From the NCBI GenBank assembly GCA_029212745.1, contig JARGOL010000001.1:1-64000 (forward strand): DNA of 64,000 nucleotides, written 5' to 3'. A program made the position numbers and the translations under genes. Source of the DNA: Alcanivoracaceae bacterium (lineage in GTDB: Bacteria; Pseudomonadota; Gammaproteobacteria; Pseudomonadales; Alcanivoracaceae). Numbering within the stretch: position 1 is the stretch's first letter; every line of letters starts with the position of its first letter. The notes under the pieces are model-generated. The model did no database searches. It had not been told where the DNA came from and saw only the letters and a program-made list of their open reading frames with translations. Shown here in pieces: positions 53,040 through 63,486 of the stretch.

Positions 53040-54145
53040 AAATCCTCCAGCGGGTGCGTATCGGTGGGGCAATCAAAGAAACCGGCGACGTACTCGGCCG
53101 GCAACTGGCCCGGGTCTTCAAAGCGGAAATCCGGCGCGCCGTCCTTGTCGATCAGCAGGGCGCGCACGCCCTCGCGGAAGTCCGCGTGCATGGCACACTG
53201 CACGGCGACAATCCATTCCATCTGGAACACTTCGCGCACGGACTTTTGCCGGGCGCGGCGCTGGCACTCCCACACCAGCCAGGCCGTCTGCGCACATCCC
53301 TTCTTCAGGGTGGCCACGGCCTTGCCCAGCCATTTGTCGTCACTGTCCAGCGCGGTGATGCGATCAACCAGCAGCGGCAAGCTGTCGGCATCACACAGGG
53401 TGTTGATCAAATCAAAGTGCTCGCGCACCGGGCTGTACGGCAGGGCATCGGCCGGTAACTGGTGCTGGCGCAGGATGGCCGACACCGCGCCGTAGTCATC
53501 GGCGCCGCCGGACCATTCCGTGCCGCTGAGGGCATCAAGCACCGACGCCTTGGTGTCATGGGGCAGCACGCGGTCAGCCAGGCCGACAAACACTGCGTCA
53601 TGGGCATTGATATTGGCCCCGGTAAGCCCGAGGAACAGCCCGGTGCGGCCGGGCATGCGTGACAGGAACCAGCTGCCGCCGACATCAGGAAACAGGCCAA
53701 TGGTGATTTCCGGCATGGCAATACGGCTCTGCTCGGTAACCACCCGGTGGGAACAGCCGGACAGCAGGCCCAGGCCGCCACCCATGACAATACCGTGGCC
53801 CCAGCACAACAGCGGCTTGCCAAAACTGTGCAGCAGGTAATCAAGCCGGTACTCACGCCCGAAAAACTGCTCGGCGTAGTCCACCCGCTCGCCCACCGGC
53901 GTCTCGGCCATGGCGTGGTAGAGCTTGACGATATCACCGCCGGCGCAGAAGGCTTTCTCGCCTTCGGCGTCGAGCACCACGGCGGCGATGTTGTCATCGG
54001 ACTGCCAGATGCGCAGCTGCTCATCGAGCAAGTCGATCATCTCCAGTGACAGGGAGTTCAGCGCCTTGGGGGCATTCAGGGTGGCAATGCCCACCTGTTT
54101 GCCGCCGCCACTGTCACGTGTCTGGAAAACTACCGGTGACGTCAT
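53036..54145 (-). CDS. 3-hydroxyisobutyryl-CoA hydrolase (enoyl-CoA hydratase/isomerase family)
   Basis: A 369-residue crotonase-fold enzyme. LNAPKALNSLSLEMID, AFCAGGDIVKLY (oxyanion hole) and the longer C-terminal region with FDLINTLCDADSLP and FREGVRALLIDKDGAPDF mark the HIBCH branch, which is longer than ordinary hydratases. It releases free 3-hydroxyisobutyrate from its CoA ester, the substrate of MmsB. The catalytic Glu is in LSGCSHRVVTEQSRIAMPEITIG. Co-transcribed with its valine-pathway neighbours. Confidence 0.9.
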   Translation of the reverse strand: MTSPVVFQTRDSGGGKQVGIATLNAPKALNSLSLEMIDLLDEQLRIWQSDDNIAAVVLDAEGEKAFCAGGDIVKLYHAMAETPVGERVDYAEQFFGREYRLDYLLHSFGKPLLCWGHGIVMGGGLGLLSGCSHRVVTEQSRIAMPEITIGLFPDVGGSWFLSRMPGRTGLFLGLTGANINAHDAVFVGLADRVLPHDTKASVLDALSGTEWSGGADDYGAVSAILRQHQLPADALPYSPVREHFDLINTLCDADSLPLLVDRITALDSDDKWLGKAVATLKKGCAQTAWLVWECQRRARQKSVREVFQMEWIVAVQCAMHADFREGVRALLIDKDGAPDFRFEDPGQLPAEYVAGFFDCPTDTHPLEDL

Positions 54146-54181
54146 TACTTGTTCCTTCTGACAATATTCGCGGGCAGGAAA

Positions 54182-55333
54182 TCACACCAGCGGCGTACCG
54201 TTCAGCAAACGCCGGGCCACGATAACACGCATGATTTCGTTGGTACCTTCGAGAATCTGGTGCACGCGGGCATCGCGCATGTAGCGCTCCAGCGGGTACT
54301 CGCGGATATAGCCATAGCCGCCATGCAACTGGATGCCTTCGTTACAGATATCGAAGCACAGGTCCGTGGCCAGGCGCTTGCCCATGGCACAGAACGCACT
54401 CCTGTCGGCATCGTTGTTGTCCAGCTTCCAGGCCGCCAGCCGCACCATCTGTTGTGACGCCACCAGCTGCGTGGCCATGTCCGCCAGCTTGAACTGCACC
54501 GACTGGAAATCGGCAATGGCACGACCAAACTGCTGACGCTCCTGCACGTAGGCCAGCGACTGGTCCAGCGCGGCATGGGCAGCACCCAGGGAGCAGCTGG
54601 CGATGTTGATACGCCCGCCGTCCAGCCCCTTCATGGCAATGGCAAAGCCATCGCCCTCGTCGCCGAGGCGATAACGCGCCGGCACCCGCACATCGTCCAG
54701 CACCACCTGGCGAGTGGGCTGGGATTTCCAGCCCATCTTGTCCTCGTTGCGGCCAAAACTGATGCCCGGGGTGTCTGACGGAATCAGGAAGCAGGAAATA
54801 CCCTTTGGCCCGGCCTCGCCGGTGCGCGCCATCAGCACGAGCACATCGGTACTGCCGGCACCGGAGATGAATGCCTTGGCGCCATTGAGCACATAGTCAT
54901 CGCCATCGCGCCTGGCCGACGTCGTCAGTGACGCCGCGTCGGAGCCGGCATTGGGTTCGGTCAGGCAGTAGGAGGCCAGCTTCTCACCACTGGCCAGTAC
55001 CGGCACCCATTCGTCACGCACGGACTCATTGGCAAAGCTGGCAATCATCCAGGTGGCCATATTGTGGATGGTGATAAAGGCGGTGGTGGAGACACAGCCT
55101 TTTGACAGCTCCTCGAACACCAGCGAGCTGTCCAGCCGCGACAGGCCCATGCCGCCGGCCGCTTCCGGTGTGTACAGGCCACAGAAACCCAGCGCGCCGG
55201 ACGCCTTGATCACATCCACCGGGAAGTGGCTGTTGGCATCCCACTCAGCCGCCTTAGGCGCCAGTTCCTTTTCCATGAACTGGCGTGCGGTATCGACAAA
55301 CGCCTGCTGCTCTTCGCTCAGTGCAAAATCCAT
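54182..55333 (-). CDS. Acyl-CoA dehydrogenase, probable isobutyryl-CoA dehydrogenase
   Basis: A 383-residue FAD flavoprotein. SYCLTEPNAGSDAASL near residue 125 and GRAIADFQSVQFKLADM near 270 are acyl-CoA dehydrogenase signatures. The base Glu lies in ILEGTNEIMRVIVAR near 365. It forms methacrylyl-CoA from isobutyryl-CoA; the substrate is inferred from its place between mmsA and the hydrolase. It resembles mammalian ACAD8. Neighbouring gaps are 36 and 53 bases. Confidence 0.9.
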   Translation of the reverse strand: MDFALSEEQQAFVDTARQFMEKELAPKAAEWDANSHFPVDVIKASGALGFCGLYTPEAAGGMGLSRLDSSLVFEELSKGCVSTTAFITIHNMATWMIASFANESVRDEWVPVLASGEKLASYCLTEPNAGSDAASLTTSARRDGDDYVLNGAKAFISGAGSTDVLVLMARTGEAGPKGISCFLIPSDTPGISFGRNEDKMGWKSQPTRQVVLDDVRVPARYRLGDEGDGFAIAMKGLDGGRINIASCSLGAAHAALDQSLAYVQERQQFGRAIADFQSVQFKLADMATQLVASQQMVRLAAWKLDNNDADRSAFCAMGKRLATDLCFDICNEGIQLHGGYGYIREYPLERYMRDARVHQILEGTNEIMRVIVARRLLNGTPLV

Positions 55334-55386
55334 GGTCTTTCCTCAACCGGTCGGGCTCACGGCATGCAGACCGCGAACCCTGGCCC

Positions 55387-56880
55387 CTATTTCAGCGTAA
55401 TGGTCATGTTCGCCTCGGCCACCAGATCTTCTTCCGGCCAGCGTGAGGTCACCGTCTTGGTCTCGGTATAGAAACGCACCGCCTGCTTGCCATAGGCGTG
55501 CAGGTCACCGTAGAAGGAGCCCTTCCAGCCGGTGAACGAGAAGAACGGCAGCGGCACCGGAATGGGAATATTGATGCCCACCTGCCCCACTTCCACTTCA
55601 TGCTGGTACTTGCGCGCGGCCGCGCCACTGTTGGTAAAGATCGACGTGCCATTACCGTAGGGGTTGTTGTTGACCAGCTCGATGGCATCCGCCAGCGTCT
55701 CCACCTCGGCACAGCACAACACCGGACCAAAGATTTCTTCCTTGTAGATGCTCATTTCCGGCGTCACGCCACGGAACAGGGTGGGCCCGACCCAGTTGCC
55801 GTCCGGGTAATCCGCCACGCTGCAGTCACTGCCATCCAGCAGGCACTCGGCGCCCTCTTTCTTGCCGGCCTCGATGAACTTGAGCACACGCTGCTTTGCC
55901 TGCGGGCTGATCTGCGGGCCGTAGGCGGCATCCGTGTTGCTGTAGTGGCCAGGGTTTACCGCTGCGAGCGCCTTGTGCAAATCCGGGATCATGTCCTTCG
56001 CGCTGCCGACAAATACGGCCACAGAGATGGCCATGCAGCGCTGCCCGGCTGCGCCGACACTGGCACCCACCAGCTGATTGACCACTGACTTCGGGTTGGC
56101 ATCGGGCATGATCACCATGTGGTTCTTGGCACCGGCAAAACATTGCGCCCGCTTCATGTTGTCCGTGGCGGTACGGTAGATATGCTGGCCCACCGGTACC
56201 GAGCCGACGAAAGACACCGCTTTCACATCCGGGTGCGTAATCAGCTGGTCCACCTGTTCCTTGCGGCCATGAATCACCTGCAGCAGGTTCTTCGGTGCAC
56301 CCGCCTCAATGAACAGCTCCGCCAGGCGCACCGGCGTCATCGGGTCCTGCTCGCTGGGCTTGAGTACAAAGGCATTACCGCAGGCGATGGCCATGGGATA
56401 CATCCACAGCGGGATCATCGCCGGGAAGTTGAACGGGGTGATGCCGGCACAGACCCCCAGCGGCTGGATCCAGGAGTGTGTGTCCACACCGCGGGCAACG
56501 TTTTCCACCGTCTCGCCCATCATCAGGGCAGACACATTGGCCGCCTGCTCCACCACCTCGATGCCGCGCCAGACGTCACCCTTGGCATCCGCCACCGTCT
56601 TGCCGGTCTCCTGCGACACCAGCTCACCGAGCTCGTCATGGTGTTCCTTGAGCAAATGCTGGTAGCGCAACATCAAACGCGCCCGCTCCGGGGTGGGCAC
56701 CTCACGCCATTCCTCAAAGGCCGCCTTCGCCGCCGCCACGGCGCGGTTCACCTCGTCTTCGGTGGCTGCAGGCGCCTGCCAGATCACTTGCTGGCTGGTG
56801 GGGTCGGTGACGTCGATCCAGTCCTGGGTGGCGCTTTGCCGAAATTCGCCTTCCAGCAACAGGGGCACTTTGCGGGTCAT
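55387..56880 (-). CDS. mmsA: CoA-acylating methylmalonate-semialdehyde dehydrogenase
   Basis: A 497-residue ALDH-superfamily enzyme that converts methylmalonate semialdehyde to propionyl-CoA. [29 protein letters not shown] lies near residue 150, [17 protein letters not shown] near 225 is the NAD block, and the catalytic Cys is in [15 protein letters not shown] near 285. AGGAGAG before the ATG sets the start. First gene of the mmsA-acyl-CoA dehydrogenase-hydrolase-mmsB operon, divergent from the AraC regulator gene. Confidence 0.96.
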   Translation of the reverse strand: MTRKVPLLLEGEFRQSATQDWIDVTDPTSQQVIWQAPAATEDEVNRAVAAAKAAFEEWREVPTPERARLMLRYQHLLKEHHDELGELVSQETGKTVADAKGDVWRGIEVVEQAANVSALMMGETVENVARGVDTHSWIQPLGVCAGITPFNFPAMIPLWMYPMAIACGNAFVLKPSEQDPMTPVRLAELFIEAGAPKNLLQVIHGRKEQVDQLITHPDVKAVSFVGSVPVGQHIYRTATDNMKRAQCFAGAKNHMVIMPDANPKSVVNQLVGASVGAAGQRCMAISVAVFVGSAKDMIPDLHKALAAVNPGHYSNTDAAYGPQISPQAKQRVLKFIEAGKKEGAECLLDGSDCSVADYPDGNWVGPTLFRGVTPEMSIYKEEIFGPVLCCAEVETLADAIELVNNNPYGNGTSIFTNSGAAARKYQHEVEVGQVGINIPIPVPLPFFSFTGWKGSFYGDLHAYGKQAVRFYTETKTVTSRWPEEDLVAEANMTITLK

Positions 56881-57066
56881 GTCTCTCTCCTGGTCCGTTC
56901 AGCTTTCCTTTGTAGCACAGCACAGCCAGCGATAAGATGGGGACAATTGCATACTGATGGACTTTATTGCGTGCCAGACACATCGCCCTCCACGTTCCAG
57001 CCCTCGCCCTGGCCGTTGCCTGCCGGTGGCCGCCGGGTCCTGATCCCAACGGAACAGGTGCGCCGT

Positions 57067-57870
57067 ATGGCGGAGGATATGCGCACGAAAGCCCTGCACC
57101 CTCATGGATTCGGCTTCTATCCCCAGGCCAGGGGCCATCACATGACGAGACAGCGGCATGATGACGATCTGGTCATATATTGCGTTGAAGGAGACGGCCA
57201 GTGCGAACTGTGTGGCACGCGCTATCCGGTCGGCGCGGGCGACCTGCTGGTTCTACCGGCGGGGCTGGCACACCGCTACCAGGCCCACCAGCGCCACCCA
57301 TGGAGCATCTTCTGGATGCACCTGGGTGGCACCGCGGTGCCCGACTGGCTGGCACCCTTCCAGAAGCCGGGGCCGGTCACACATGTTGGGCTGCAGGAGA
57401 GAATGGTCCGGGACTTTCGCGCCCTGCTGGAAAGCACAGGAGGCGGCTACCGGGCTGACAATCTGCTTCTGGCGGCGAGCCTGTGCCAGCAATTGTTGGC
57501 CAGCGCGCTGCTTCAGGCCGGCAGCGTATCCAGGGCGCACACCAATCAGCTTGGGCGACTCCATGCATTCATGGATGCCCATCTGGGAGAGCGCCTGACG
57601 CTTGATGACCTGGCCCAAGCTGGCCACGCAACGTCGCGATTCCAGTTCATCCGTGATTACAAACGTCACACGGGCCAGACACCCATGCAGGCTTTCCTGC
57701 ACCGGAAAATGGCCCATGCCTGTTATCTGCTGGAGGTCAGCGACCAGTCTGTGGCAGAAGTGGGTCGGCAGCTGGGCTTTGACGATCCGTATTATTTTTC
57801 CCGCGCCTTCTCGCGGGTCGTGGGCACCTCGCCGGCACACTACAGGCAGCGCGGAGGACGCCAGCCATAG
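57067..57870 (+). CDS. mmsR: AraC-family transcriptional regulator, probable MmsR
   Basis: About 267 residues. The N-terminal sensor has the cupin-like layout DLVIYCVEGDGQCELCG and VGAGDLLVLPAGLAHRYQ. The C-terminal third is the double helix-turn-helix: LTLDDLAQAGHATSRFQFIRDYKRHTG, then VGRQLGFDDPYYFSRAFSRVVGTSPAHYRQR in outline. It lies divergent from mmsA, as mmsR does in P. aeruginosa, where it activates the operon in response to valine. The start is uncertain: the frame is open far upstream, and a GTG at 57058 is also possible. Confidence 0.82.
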   Translation: MAEDMRTKALHPHGFGFYPQARGHHMTRQRHDDDLVIYCVEGDGQCELCGTRYPVGAGDLLVLPAGLAHRYQAHQRHPWSIFWMHLGGTAVPDWLAPFQKPGPVTHVGLQERMVRDFRALLESTGGGYRADNLLLAASLCQQLLASALLQAGSVSRAHTNQLGRLHAFMDAHLGERLTLDDLAQAGHATSRFQFIRDYKRHTGQTPMQAFLHRKMAHACYLLEVSDQSVAEVGRQLGFDDPYYFSRAFSRVVGTSPAHYRQRGGRQP

Positions 57871-57888
57871 CGAGCCGGGGAAAGGGCA

Positions 57889-58902
57889 TCAGCGCGGCGC
57901 CACCCAGGGACTGTCGAGGTTGAACGTGCTGGCAGTCTTGCGTTGCAGCGCTCGCGCGTCCTCAAGGGAGGCCAGGCCACTGACAGTCACGCGGAACCAT
58001 TGCGTGCCTGCCACCGTCGCGGCGACTACGCGCGCTGCCAGTCCGTCAGTGGAAAGATCGCTGGCGACGCGGTCTGCCGCCGCCTGCTCACGGTATGACG
58101 CCAGATGAATCACGTATGGGCCTGCAGGCTTCATCACGCCGGTGCCGAAGTCCAGCTCGGTCTGCGGCGCCAGCGCTTGCACCTTGTCCATGCTCACGGT
58201 GGTCAAAGCCGTGGCCTGGGACTGGAACAGCTGCAACGGCGTATCCAGGCGCACGGTATCGCCGCTCTCAGTGCCCTGTACGTCGATCACGCCTTCCAGC
58301 AGCACCACGAAGGCGTCGCTGACGTTCACGGCACCCCACAGGTCTGTACCGCGAATGCCAATGGTGGCGACACTCGCCATACTGATTTCTATGTTCCGGT
58401 TCCACCCACCGACTGTGTTGTCGGAGGTGTAACGGAATGCGCCCTTGAGAACGGACAAGGCACCTTCAAGTGTGCTCGCTTGCTGGTCCTTACCGACAGT
58501 ATCTGGGGAACGGGCTGCGCCTGCCGTTGCTGGGGCTTTGTTGCTGGAGGCTGGGCCATCCGTCGTGGCAACAGACAAACGCTTGAGCGCGAAATCGGCC
58601 TCTTCACCAAGCTTCACCAGCGCCTCGTCTTCCATCTGCAACCACACCTTGCCACCTTTGCCGGTGACCACATGGTCGCCCGGCACGACTGTGTCGCCGG
58701 CCGCCAGGGCGACTCGCGTGTCGCCATCCACTTTCCAGGCAGGGTACTGCACGCCTGCCGCAGTCATGGCAGCCAGGGCAGTAACCGGAACGCTACAGGC
58801 AACGGCAAGGAGAAGGCTGGCACAGAGGTAAAGGAGGAACGGCTGGGGCTTGGCAAAGGGGTAACCGGCATCAATCCGGGGCGCAATCGAAGCGCTTTTC
58901 AT
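57889..58902 (-). CDS. Exported FecR-domain protein with a C-terminal SPOR domain
   Basis: A 337-residue envelope protein. A hydrophobic leader lies at about residues 22-45 (LLYLCASLLLAVACSVPVTALA), preceded by an unusually long polar start. Residues 50-210 resemble FecR: VALAAGDTVVPGDHVVTGKGGKVWLQMEDEALVKL and SVATIGIRGTDLWG in outline. A SPOR-like domain at about 262-333 starts YVIHLASYREQAAADRVAS. SPOR domains bind denuded septal peptidoglycan. This suggests a cell-wall-linked sensor or structural protein; no TonB receptor or sigma gene is beside it. AGGAG seven bases before the ATG supports the start. Confidence 0.75.
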   Translation of the reverse strand: MKSASIAPRIDAGYPFAKPQPFLLYLCASLLLAVACSVPVTALAAMTAAGVQYPAWKVDGDTRVALAAGDTVVPGDHVVTGKGGKVWLQMEDEALVKLGEEADFALKRLSVATTDGPASSNKAPATAGAARSPDTVGKDQQASTLEGALSVLKGAFRYTSDNTVGGWNRNIEISMASVATIGIRGTDLWGAVNVSDAFVVLLEGVIDVQGTESGDTVRLDTPLQLFQSQATALTTVSMDKVQALAPQTELDFGTGVMKPAGPYVIHLASYREQAAADRVASDLSTDGLAARVVAATVAGTQWFRVTVSGLASLEDARALQRKTASTFNLDSPWVAPR

Positions 58903-59000
58903 TCAATACTCCTGAAGCTTCAGAAGTGCCTACATTACACCTGTAACAATGAGATCGCTGTGATGACGAAGACCGCGACGCCACAAAGTGACCGGCGGCA

Positions 59001-59690
59001 TCAATCCACCGACCAGTCGATGGGGGCCAACCCATGGCTTTCGAGATACCGATTGGCCTCGGAGAAGTGCCCGCAGCCGATAAAACCACGATGGGCAGAC
59101 AGCGGTGACGGATGCGGCGCGGTGAGCACGCAATGGCGTGAGCGGTCGATAATGGCGCCTTTCTTCTGCGCGTAACTGCCCCAGAGCATGAACACCAGGC
59201 CATCGCGTTCATCATTGAGCTGGCGAATGGCAGCGTCGGTGAACTGCTCCCAGCCCTTGCGCTGGTGGGAACCGGCGTTGGCCTGCTCCACGGTCAGGGT
59301 GGCATTGAGCAGCAGCACGCCCTGCCCGGCCCACTTCTCAAGGTTGCCATGGGCCGGTATGGCAAGGCCCAGGTCGCGCTCGATTTCCTTGTAGATGTTC
59401 ACCAGTGACGGCGGCACACGCACGCCCTTGCGCACCGAGAAACACAGGCCATGGGCCTGGCCCGGGCCGTGATAGGGGTCCTGGCCAAGGATCACCACCT
59501 TGACCTGGTCAAACGGGGTTTTGTCGAAGGCGTGGAAGATTTCCGGGCCGGGCGGAAAGATGGTCTTGCCGGCCTGCTTTTCCTGCACCAGGAACTGGCG
59601 CAGGCGCTGCATGTAATCCTGTTCGAATTCACCGGCGAGCGCCGCTTTCCAGCCGGGCTCCAGCTGAATGCGGTCAGCGTCCGTGGTCAT
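59001..59690 (-). CDS. ung: Uracil-DNA glycosylase
   Basis: A 229-residue family 1 UDG that removes uracil from [25 protein letters not shown] near residue 70 holds the catalytic Asp, [10 protein letters not shown] the Asn block, and [21 protein letters not shown] near 195 the catalytic His and the minor-groove loop. Length is typical. Its start overlaps the stop of the TetR gene by four bases, an unusual partner. Confidence 0.96.
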   Translation of the reverse strand: MTTDADRIQLEPGWKAALAGEFEQDYMQRLRQFLVQEKQAGKTIFPPGPEIFHAFDKTPFDQVKVVILGQDPYHGPGQAHGLCFSVRKGVRVPPSLVNIYKEIERDLGLAIPAHGNLEKWAGQGVLLLNATLTVEQANAGSHQRKGWEQFTDAAIRQLNDERDGLVFMLWGSYAQKKGAIIDRSRHCVLTAPHPSPLSAHRGFIGCGHFSEANRYLESHGLAPIDWSVD

Positions 59691-60358
59691 TGGCCGTGAC
59701 CGACCACCATGTCGAGGGCGTGGCGAACCGGCGGCGAGACCCGTGCCGGGTCGGGTGCCTCACCGGAGACCAGCAATTCGTATTCCACCCGGTAGAACGC
59801 CGCCATGACCAGCTCGGCGTCCAGCGCCGGTGCTTTGGAGCCGAACTTCTCGCAGGCGGCGGTGAGCACTTCCAGCTGGCTGTTGCGGTAGGTGTTGGCC
59901 AGCTCGCGCAGGCGCTCATCCAGCACGGCTTCATGCAGGAACGCCTGCTCCGCCACCAGGTGGTCACGCTTGTCCGTCACTTCACTGACGATGAATGCAG
60001 TGGTCATCTCGGTGAGCAGGTCGATCATGCGATCGCGCTGGGCGTCATCGCTGAAGGAGCTGGCATTGAACGAATCCAGCAAGGCAAAGGCCTGGTCGCG
60101 GAACGGCCCGATGACCTCGGTCATGGCCTGCTCGGCAAACAGGGTAAAGGCATCCGCGATCAGGTCGGAGATGTCCTTGAAGTAATAGGTAGTGGCCGAC
60201 AGGGGCACATCCGCTTCCTTGGCCACGGCACGGTGGCGCACAGCGCGAATGCCCTCACGGACAATGATGCGCAGGGCCGCTTCGAGAATGGCGCGGCGGC
60301 GCTGTTCACTGCCCTGTCGACGGGCCTGACGGCCCTGGTACTGAATTGCGGAAGCCAT
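59687..60358 (-). CDS. TetR-family transcriptional regulator
   Basis: About 223 residues. The N-terminal helix-turn-helix is [54 protein letters not shown] in outline (about 20-70), then an all-helical ligand domain. Ligand and targets are unknown. It lies directly after lysS, as the TetR gene does in P. aeruginosa. AAGGA precedes the ATG at 60358, although ATGs at 60376 and above are in frame. An 8-bp palindrome TTACGTAA at 60430-60437 lies upstream and may be its operator. Confidence 0.85.
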   Translation of the reverse strand: MASAIQYQGRQARRQGSEQRRRAILEAALRIIVREGIRAVRHRAVAKEADVPLSATTYYFKDISDLIADAFTLFAEQAMTEVIGPFRDQAFALLDSFNASSFSDDAQRDRMIDLLTEMTTAFIVSEVTDKRDHLVAEQAFLHEAVLDERLRELANTYRNSQLEVLTAACEKFGSKAPALDAELVMAAFYRVEYELLVSGEAPDPARVSPPVRHALDMVVGHGQ

Positions 60359-60459
60359 AACATCCTTTTCCGGCATGGTGATGTTCACGCGCACACAGGC
60401 ACGGACGTCCACCAAACATAGCAAAAAGCTTACGTAACGCTAACCCTGATGTGCCCGAA

Positions 60460-61956
60460 TTATTTCTGAGGCCGCATATGCGGGAACAGGATCACATCAC
60501 GGATGGACGGCGAGTCAGTAAAAAGCATTACCAAACGGTCAATGCCGATCCCCTCACCCGCCGTCGGCGGCAGGCCGTGTTCCAGCGCGACGATGTAGTC
60601 CTCGTCGAAGAACATGGCCTCATCGTCGCCGGCCTCTTTCTCTTCCACCTGCTTGCGAAAGCGCTCGGCCTGGTCCTCGGCGTCATTGAGCTCGGAGAAG
60701 CCATTGGCAATCTCGCGCCCGCCGACAAAGAACTCGAAGCGGTCGGTGACAAACGGGTCGTCATCACTGGGCCGTGCCAGCGGTGACACCTCGGTCGGGT
60801 ATTGGGTGATGAAGGTCGGGTCCATCAACCGGTGCTCGACAGTCTTCTCGAAGATCTCGATCTGCACCTTGCCCAGGCCATAGGACTCTTTCAGCGGAAT
60901 ACCCAGGCCTTCGGCGATCTTGCGGGCACCCTGCTCGTCGGCCAGTTCATCGGCGTTGATATCGGGATTGAACTGCAGGATGGAATCAAACACCGACAGG
61001 CGCGCAAATGGTTTGCCGAAATCATAGGTGTCGCCCTGATAGAGCACCTCGGTGGTTCCCAGCACATCCTGTGCCAGCGTGCGCAGCATATCCTCGGTGA
61101 GGTTCATCAGGTCGTTGTAATCGGCATAGGCCTGGTAGAACTCGATCATGGTGAACTCGGGGTTGTGCCGTGTGCTCAACCCTTCGTTACGGAAATTGCG
61201 GTTGATCTCGAACACCTTCTCGAAGCCGCCCACCACCAGTCGCTTCAGGTACAGTTCCGGCGCAATGCGCAGGTACATGTCCAGTTCCAGGCTGTTATGG
61301 AAGGTCACAAACGGACGCGCCGTGGCGCCGCCGGGAATCACCTGCAGCATGGGCGTTTCCGCCTCGATGAAATCACGGTCCACCAGGTAGCGGCGCATGC
61401 CCTCGATGATCTTCGAGCGCACCCGGAAGGTGTTGCGTGTGTCCTCGTTGACGATCAGGTCGACGTAACGCTGGCGGTAGCGCGACTCGGTATCGGTCAG
61501 GCCCTTGTGCTTCTCCGGCAGTGGCCGCAGCGACTTGGTCAGCAGCTGGTATTCGTCCATGGCCACGTACAGGTCACCCTTGCCCGACTTGCACAGGGTG
61601 CCGCGCACGCCAACGATGTCGCCCAGGTCCCAGTGTTTGGTGTCTTTCTGCACATCCTTGGCGGCATAAATCTGGATCCGCCCGGACATGTCCTGCAGCA
61701 CCTTGAATGCCTTGCGATCCAGCATCAGGCGGCCGGCGATGGCCACCTGCAGGCCCATCTGTTCCAGTTCTTCCTTGCTCTTGTCGCCGTAGCGGGCCTG
61801 CAGCTCGGCGGCCAGGGCATCACGGCGGAAGGCGTTGGGGAAGGCCTGGCCGTCCTCGCGCAGGGCCGCCAGCTTCTGGCGACGCTCGGCGATCAGGCGG
61901 TTTTCTTCCTGTGCCTGATCCTGGTCCTGCGTGTTCGGGTTCTGTTCGTCGGTCAT
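60460..61956 (-). CDS. lysS: Lysyl-tRNA synthetase (class II)
   Basis: A 498-residue class IIb synthetase. An N-terminal OB anticodon-binding domain ([22 protein letters not shown] region, about 60-150) is followed by the catalytic core with motif 1 ([17 protein letters not shown]), motif 2 ([23 protein letters not shown]) and motif 3 ([24 protein letters not shown]). It charges tRNA-Lys. It follows prfB by 20 bases, the conserved prfB-lysS operon. Confidence 0.97.
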   Translation of the reverse strand: MTDEQNPNTQDQDQAQEENRLIAERRQKLAALREDGQAFPNAFRRDALAAELQARYGDKSKEELEQMGLQVAIAGRLMLDRKAFKVLQDMSGRIQIYAAKDVQKDTKHWDLGDIVGVRGTLCKSGKGDLYVAMDEYQLLTKSLRPLPEKHKGLTDTESRYRQRYVDLIVNEDTRNTFRVRSKIIEGMRRYLVDRDFIEAETPMLQVIPGGATARPFVTFHNSLELDMYLRIAPELYLKRLVVGGFEKVFEINRNFRNEGLSTRHNPEFTMIEFYQAYADYNDLMNLTEDMLRTLAQDVLGTTEVLYQGDTYDFGKPFARLSVFDSILQFNPDINADELADEQGARKIAEGLGIPLKESYGLGKVQIEIFEKTVEHRLMDPTFITQYPTEVSPLARPSDDDPFVTDRFEFFVGGREIANGFSELNDAEDQAERFRKQVEEKEAGDDEAMFFDEDYIVALEHGLPPTAGEGIGIDRLVMLFTDSPSIRDVILFPHMRPQK

Positions 61957-61976
61957 CGTCTACCCTGCGGGTTCGG

Positions 61977-63096
61977 TTACAGGCCGGCCTTCAGCGAGGC
62001 CTCGATAAACTGGTCCAGGCTGCCATCCAGCACCGCCTGGGTGTTGCGCGTTTCCACATTGGTGCGCAGGTCCTTGATGCGGGCATCGTCCAGCACGTAG
62101 GAACGGATCTGGCTGCCCCAGCCGATGTCGGCCTTGGAATTTTCCAGGCGCTGCTTCTCGGCGTTGCGCTTCTGCACCTCCAGCTCATAAAGACGCGACT
62201 GCATCATCTTCATGGCGAAGTCCTTGTTCTGGTGCTGCGAGCGCTGCGACTGGCACTGGGTCACCACGGTGTGTTCCTCACCGTTGTCCGGGTCCTTGAA
62301 CACGTAGGTCAGGCGCACTGCCGAGTCCGTCCGGTTAACGTGCTGGCCACCAGCGCCGGAGGCGCGGTAGGTATCCACCCGCAACTTGCCCGGATCGATC
62401 TCGATGTCGATGGCGTCATCCACTTCCGGTGACACGAACACCGACGAGAACGATGTGTGCCGGCGACCGCCGGAATCAAACGGCGACTTGCGCACCAGGC
62501 GGTGCACACCGGTTTCGGTGCGTAACCAGCCGTAGGCGTAATCGCCGGTGACATGAATGGTGGCGGACTTGATGCCGGCCACATCGCCGGCGGACGCTTC
62601 CACCAGCTCGGCCTTGAAGCCGTGGGCTTCACACCAGCGCAGGTACATGCGCAGCAGCATCTCGGCCCAGTCCTGCGCTTCGGTCCCGCCGGAGCCCGAC
62701 TGGATATCCACGTAGGCGTTGCAGCTGTCCATCTTGCCGGAAAACATGCGCCGGAATTCCAGCCCGCTGGCCAGCTTCTCCAGCCCGTCGAGCTCCGACT
62801 GCACGTCGGCCAGGCTGTCCTCGTCGTTTTCCTCGACGGTCAGCTCCAGCAGCGCCTCGGCGTCTTCCAGCCCGGCGGACAGGTCATCGATGGATTTGAC
62901 GATGGCTTCCAGGGTGGCCCGTTCCTTGCCCAGGTTCTGGGCTTTCTCCGGGTCATTCCAGACATTCGGGTCTTCCAGCTCGCGTTCGACTTCGGTGAGA
63001 CGTTCCCGTTTTACCGGGTAGTCAAAGGTACCCCCTAAGCGCTTCGCAGCGCTCCGAGAGGTCAGCGATCTGGTTACGTAGCGGATTGATTTCCAT
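61977..63096 (-). CDS. prfB: Peptide chain release factor 2, made by programmed +1 frameshift
   Basis: RF2 reads UAA and UGA stop codons. The first 24 codons run from the ATG at 63096 to CTT at 63025; TGA at 63024-63022 then blocks the frame. A +1 shift at CTT-TGA-C continues as DYPVKRERL through to 61977, giving about 372 residues. An internal Shine-Dalgarno-like AGGGGG stands just before, exactly as in E. coli, so the shift is the known autoregulatory one and not an error. [15 protein letters not shown] carries the SPF codon-reading tripeptide, and [16 protein letters not shown] the GGQ catalytic motif. Confidence 0.96.
63022..63035 (-). promoter_or_regulatory. Programmed frameshift site of prfB
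   Basis: The minus strand reads AGG GGG TAC CTT TGA C. The AGGGGG pairs with 16S rRNA, CTT is the slippery codon and TGA the recoded stop. Low RF2 favours the shift, so RF2 controls its own synthesis. Confidence 0.92.
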
Positions 63097-63128
63097 GGAA
63101 AAACGTCCTGCCGTCGGCGAAGGCGCGC

Positions 63129-63157
63129 ATTCTAGCGAAGATTGGCCGGGTTTTCAC
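63129..63157 (-). promoter_or_regulatory. Predicted sigma-70 promoter of prfB
   Basis: On the minus strand GTGAAA (63157-63152), a 17-base spacer and TAGAAT (63134-63129) match the consensus at four and five of six positions. It would start transcription about 25 bases before the prfB ATG, which has AGGA nearby. So prfB-lysS need not depend on recJ. Confidence 0.55.
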
Positions 63158-63201
63158 GGACTGTCAGGGGCGCGTGGCGATGGCCGGCGCCCCGCCCGCT
63201 C

Positions 63202-63486
63202 TCAGTCCAGCAACTCGTAGACGTGATAGGCCTCGGGCTTGAGGTGGTTCACGGTGGAGCCCACGTACAGGGCATTCTTGGGAATGCCGTCGCCGGTATT
63301 GAACACCTTGAACTGGCGCGTCTCTTTCGGCGTCTCGATCAGGGTATCGGCTTCCACTTCCACCCAGATATAGATGCAGCGGTCCTGCAGGATGTAATCC
63401 ACACGCAGGCACTTGCCGTCCTCGGGAATCTTCACCTCCTGGATCTCGTTGCTTACGTCCAGGCGATGCTTGTGGATGGTTTTCAT
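63202..63486 (-). CDS. Small DUF7352-like protein, frequent in phages
   Basis: A 94-residue protein beginning MKTIHKHRLDVSNEIQEVKI. The order MKTIHK, KIPEDGKCLRVDYI, IYIWVEVEADT, RQFKVFNTGDGIP, YVGSTV, HVYELL is the pattern I know from the DUF7352 family, small beta-rich proteins found in phages and bacteria, with no known function. The call is from memory of the family pattern. The ATG at 63486 has GGAGGG shortly upstream, and an alternative start lies eight codons earlier. It is inserted between recJ and prfB, which are often neighbours. Confidence 0.7.
   Translation of the reverse strand: MKTIHKHRLDVSNEIQEVKIPEDGKCLRVDYILQDRCIYIWVEVEADTLIETPKETRQFKVFNTGDGIPKNALYVGSTVNHLKPEAYHVYELLD

Noticed and set aside
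56119-57066. Long open extension upstream of the AraC regulator
   Set aside because: It runs opposite mmsA and has no regulator-like sequence; the real gene begins near 57067.
60430-60437. TTACGTAA palindrome as a proven TetR operator
   Set aside because: Only the 8-bp core is symmetric and the flanks do not match; mentioned with the TetR gene but not called.
63022-63024. In-frame TGA in prfB as a pseudogene mark
   Set aside because: It is the known programmed +1 frameshift with its AGGGGG and CTT-TGA-C context.
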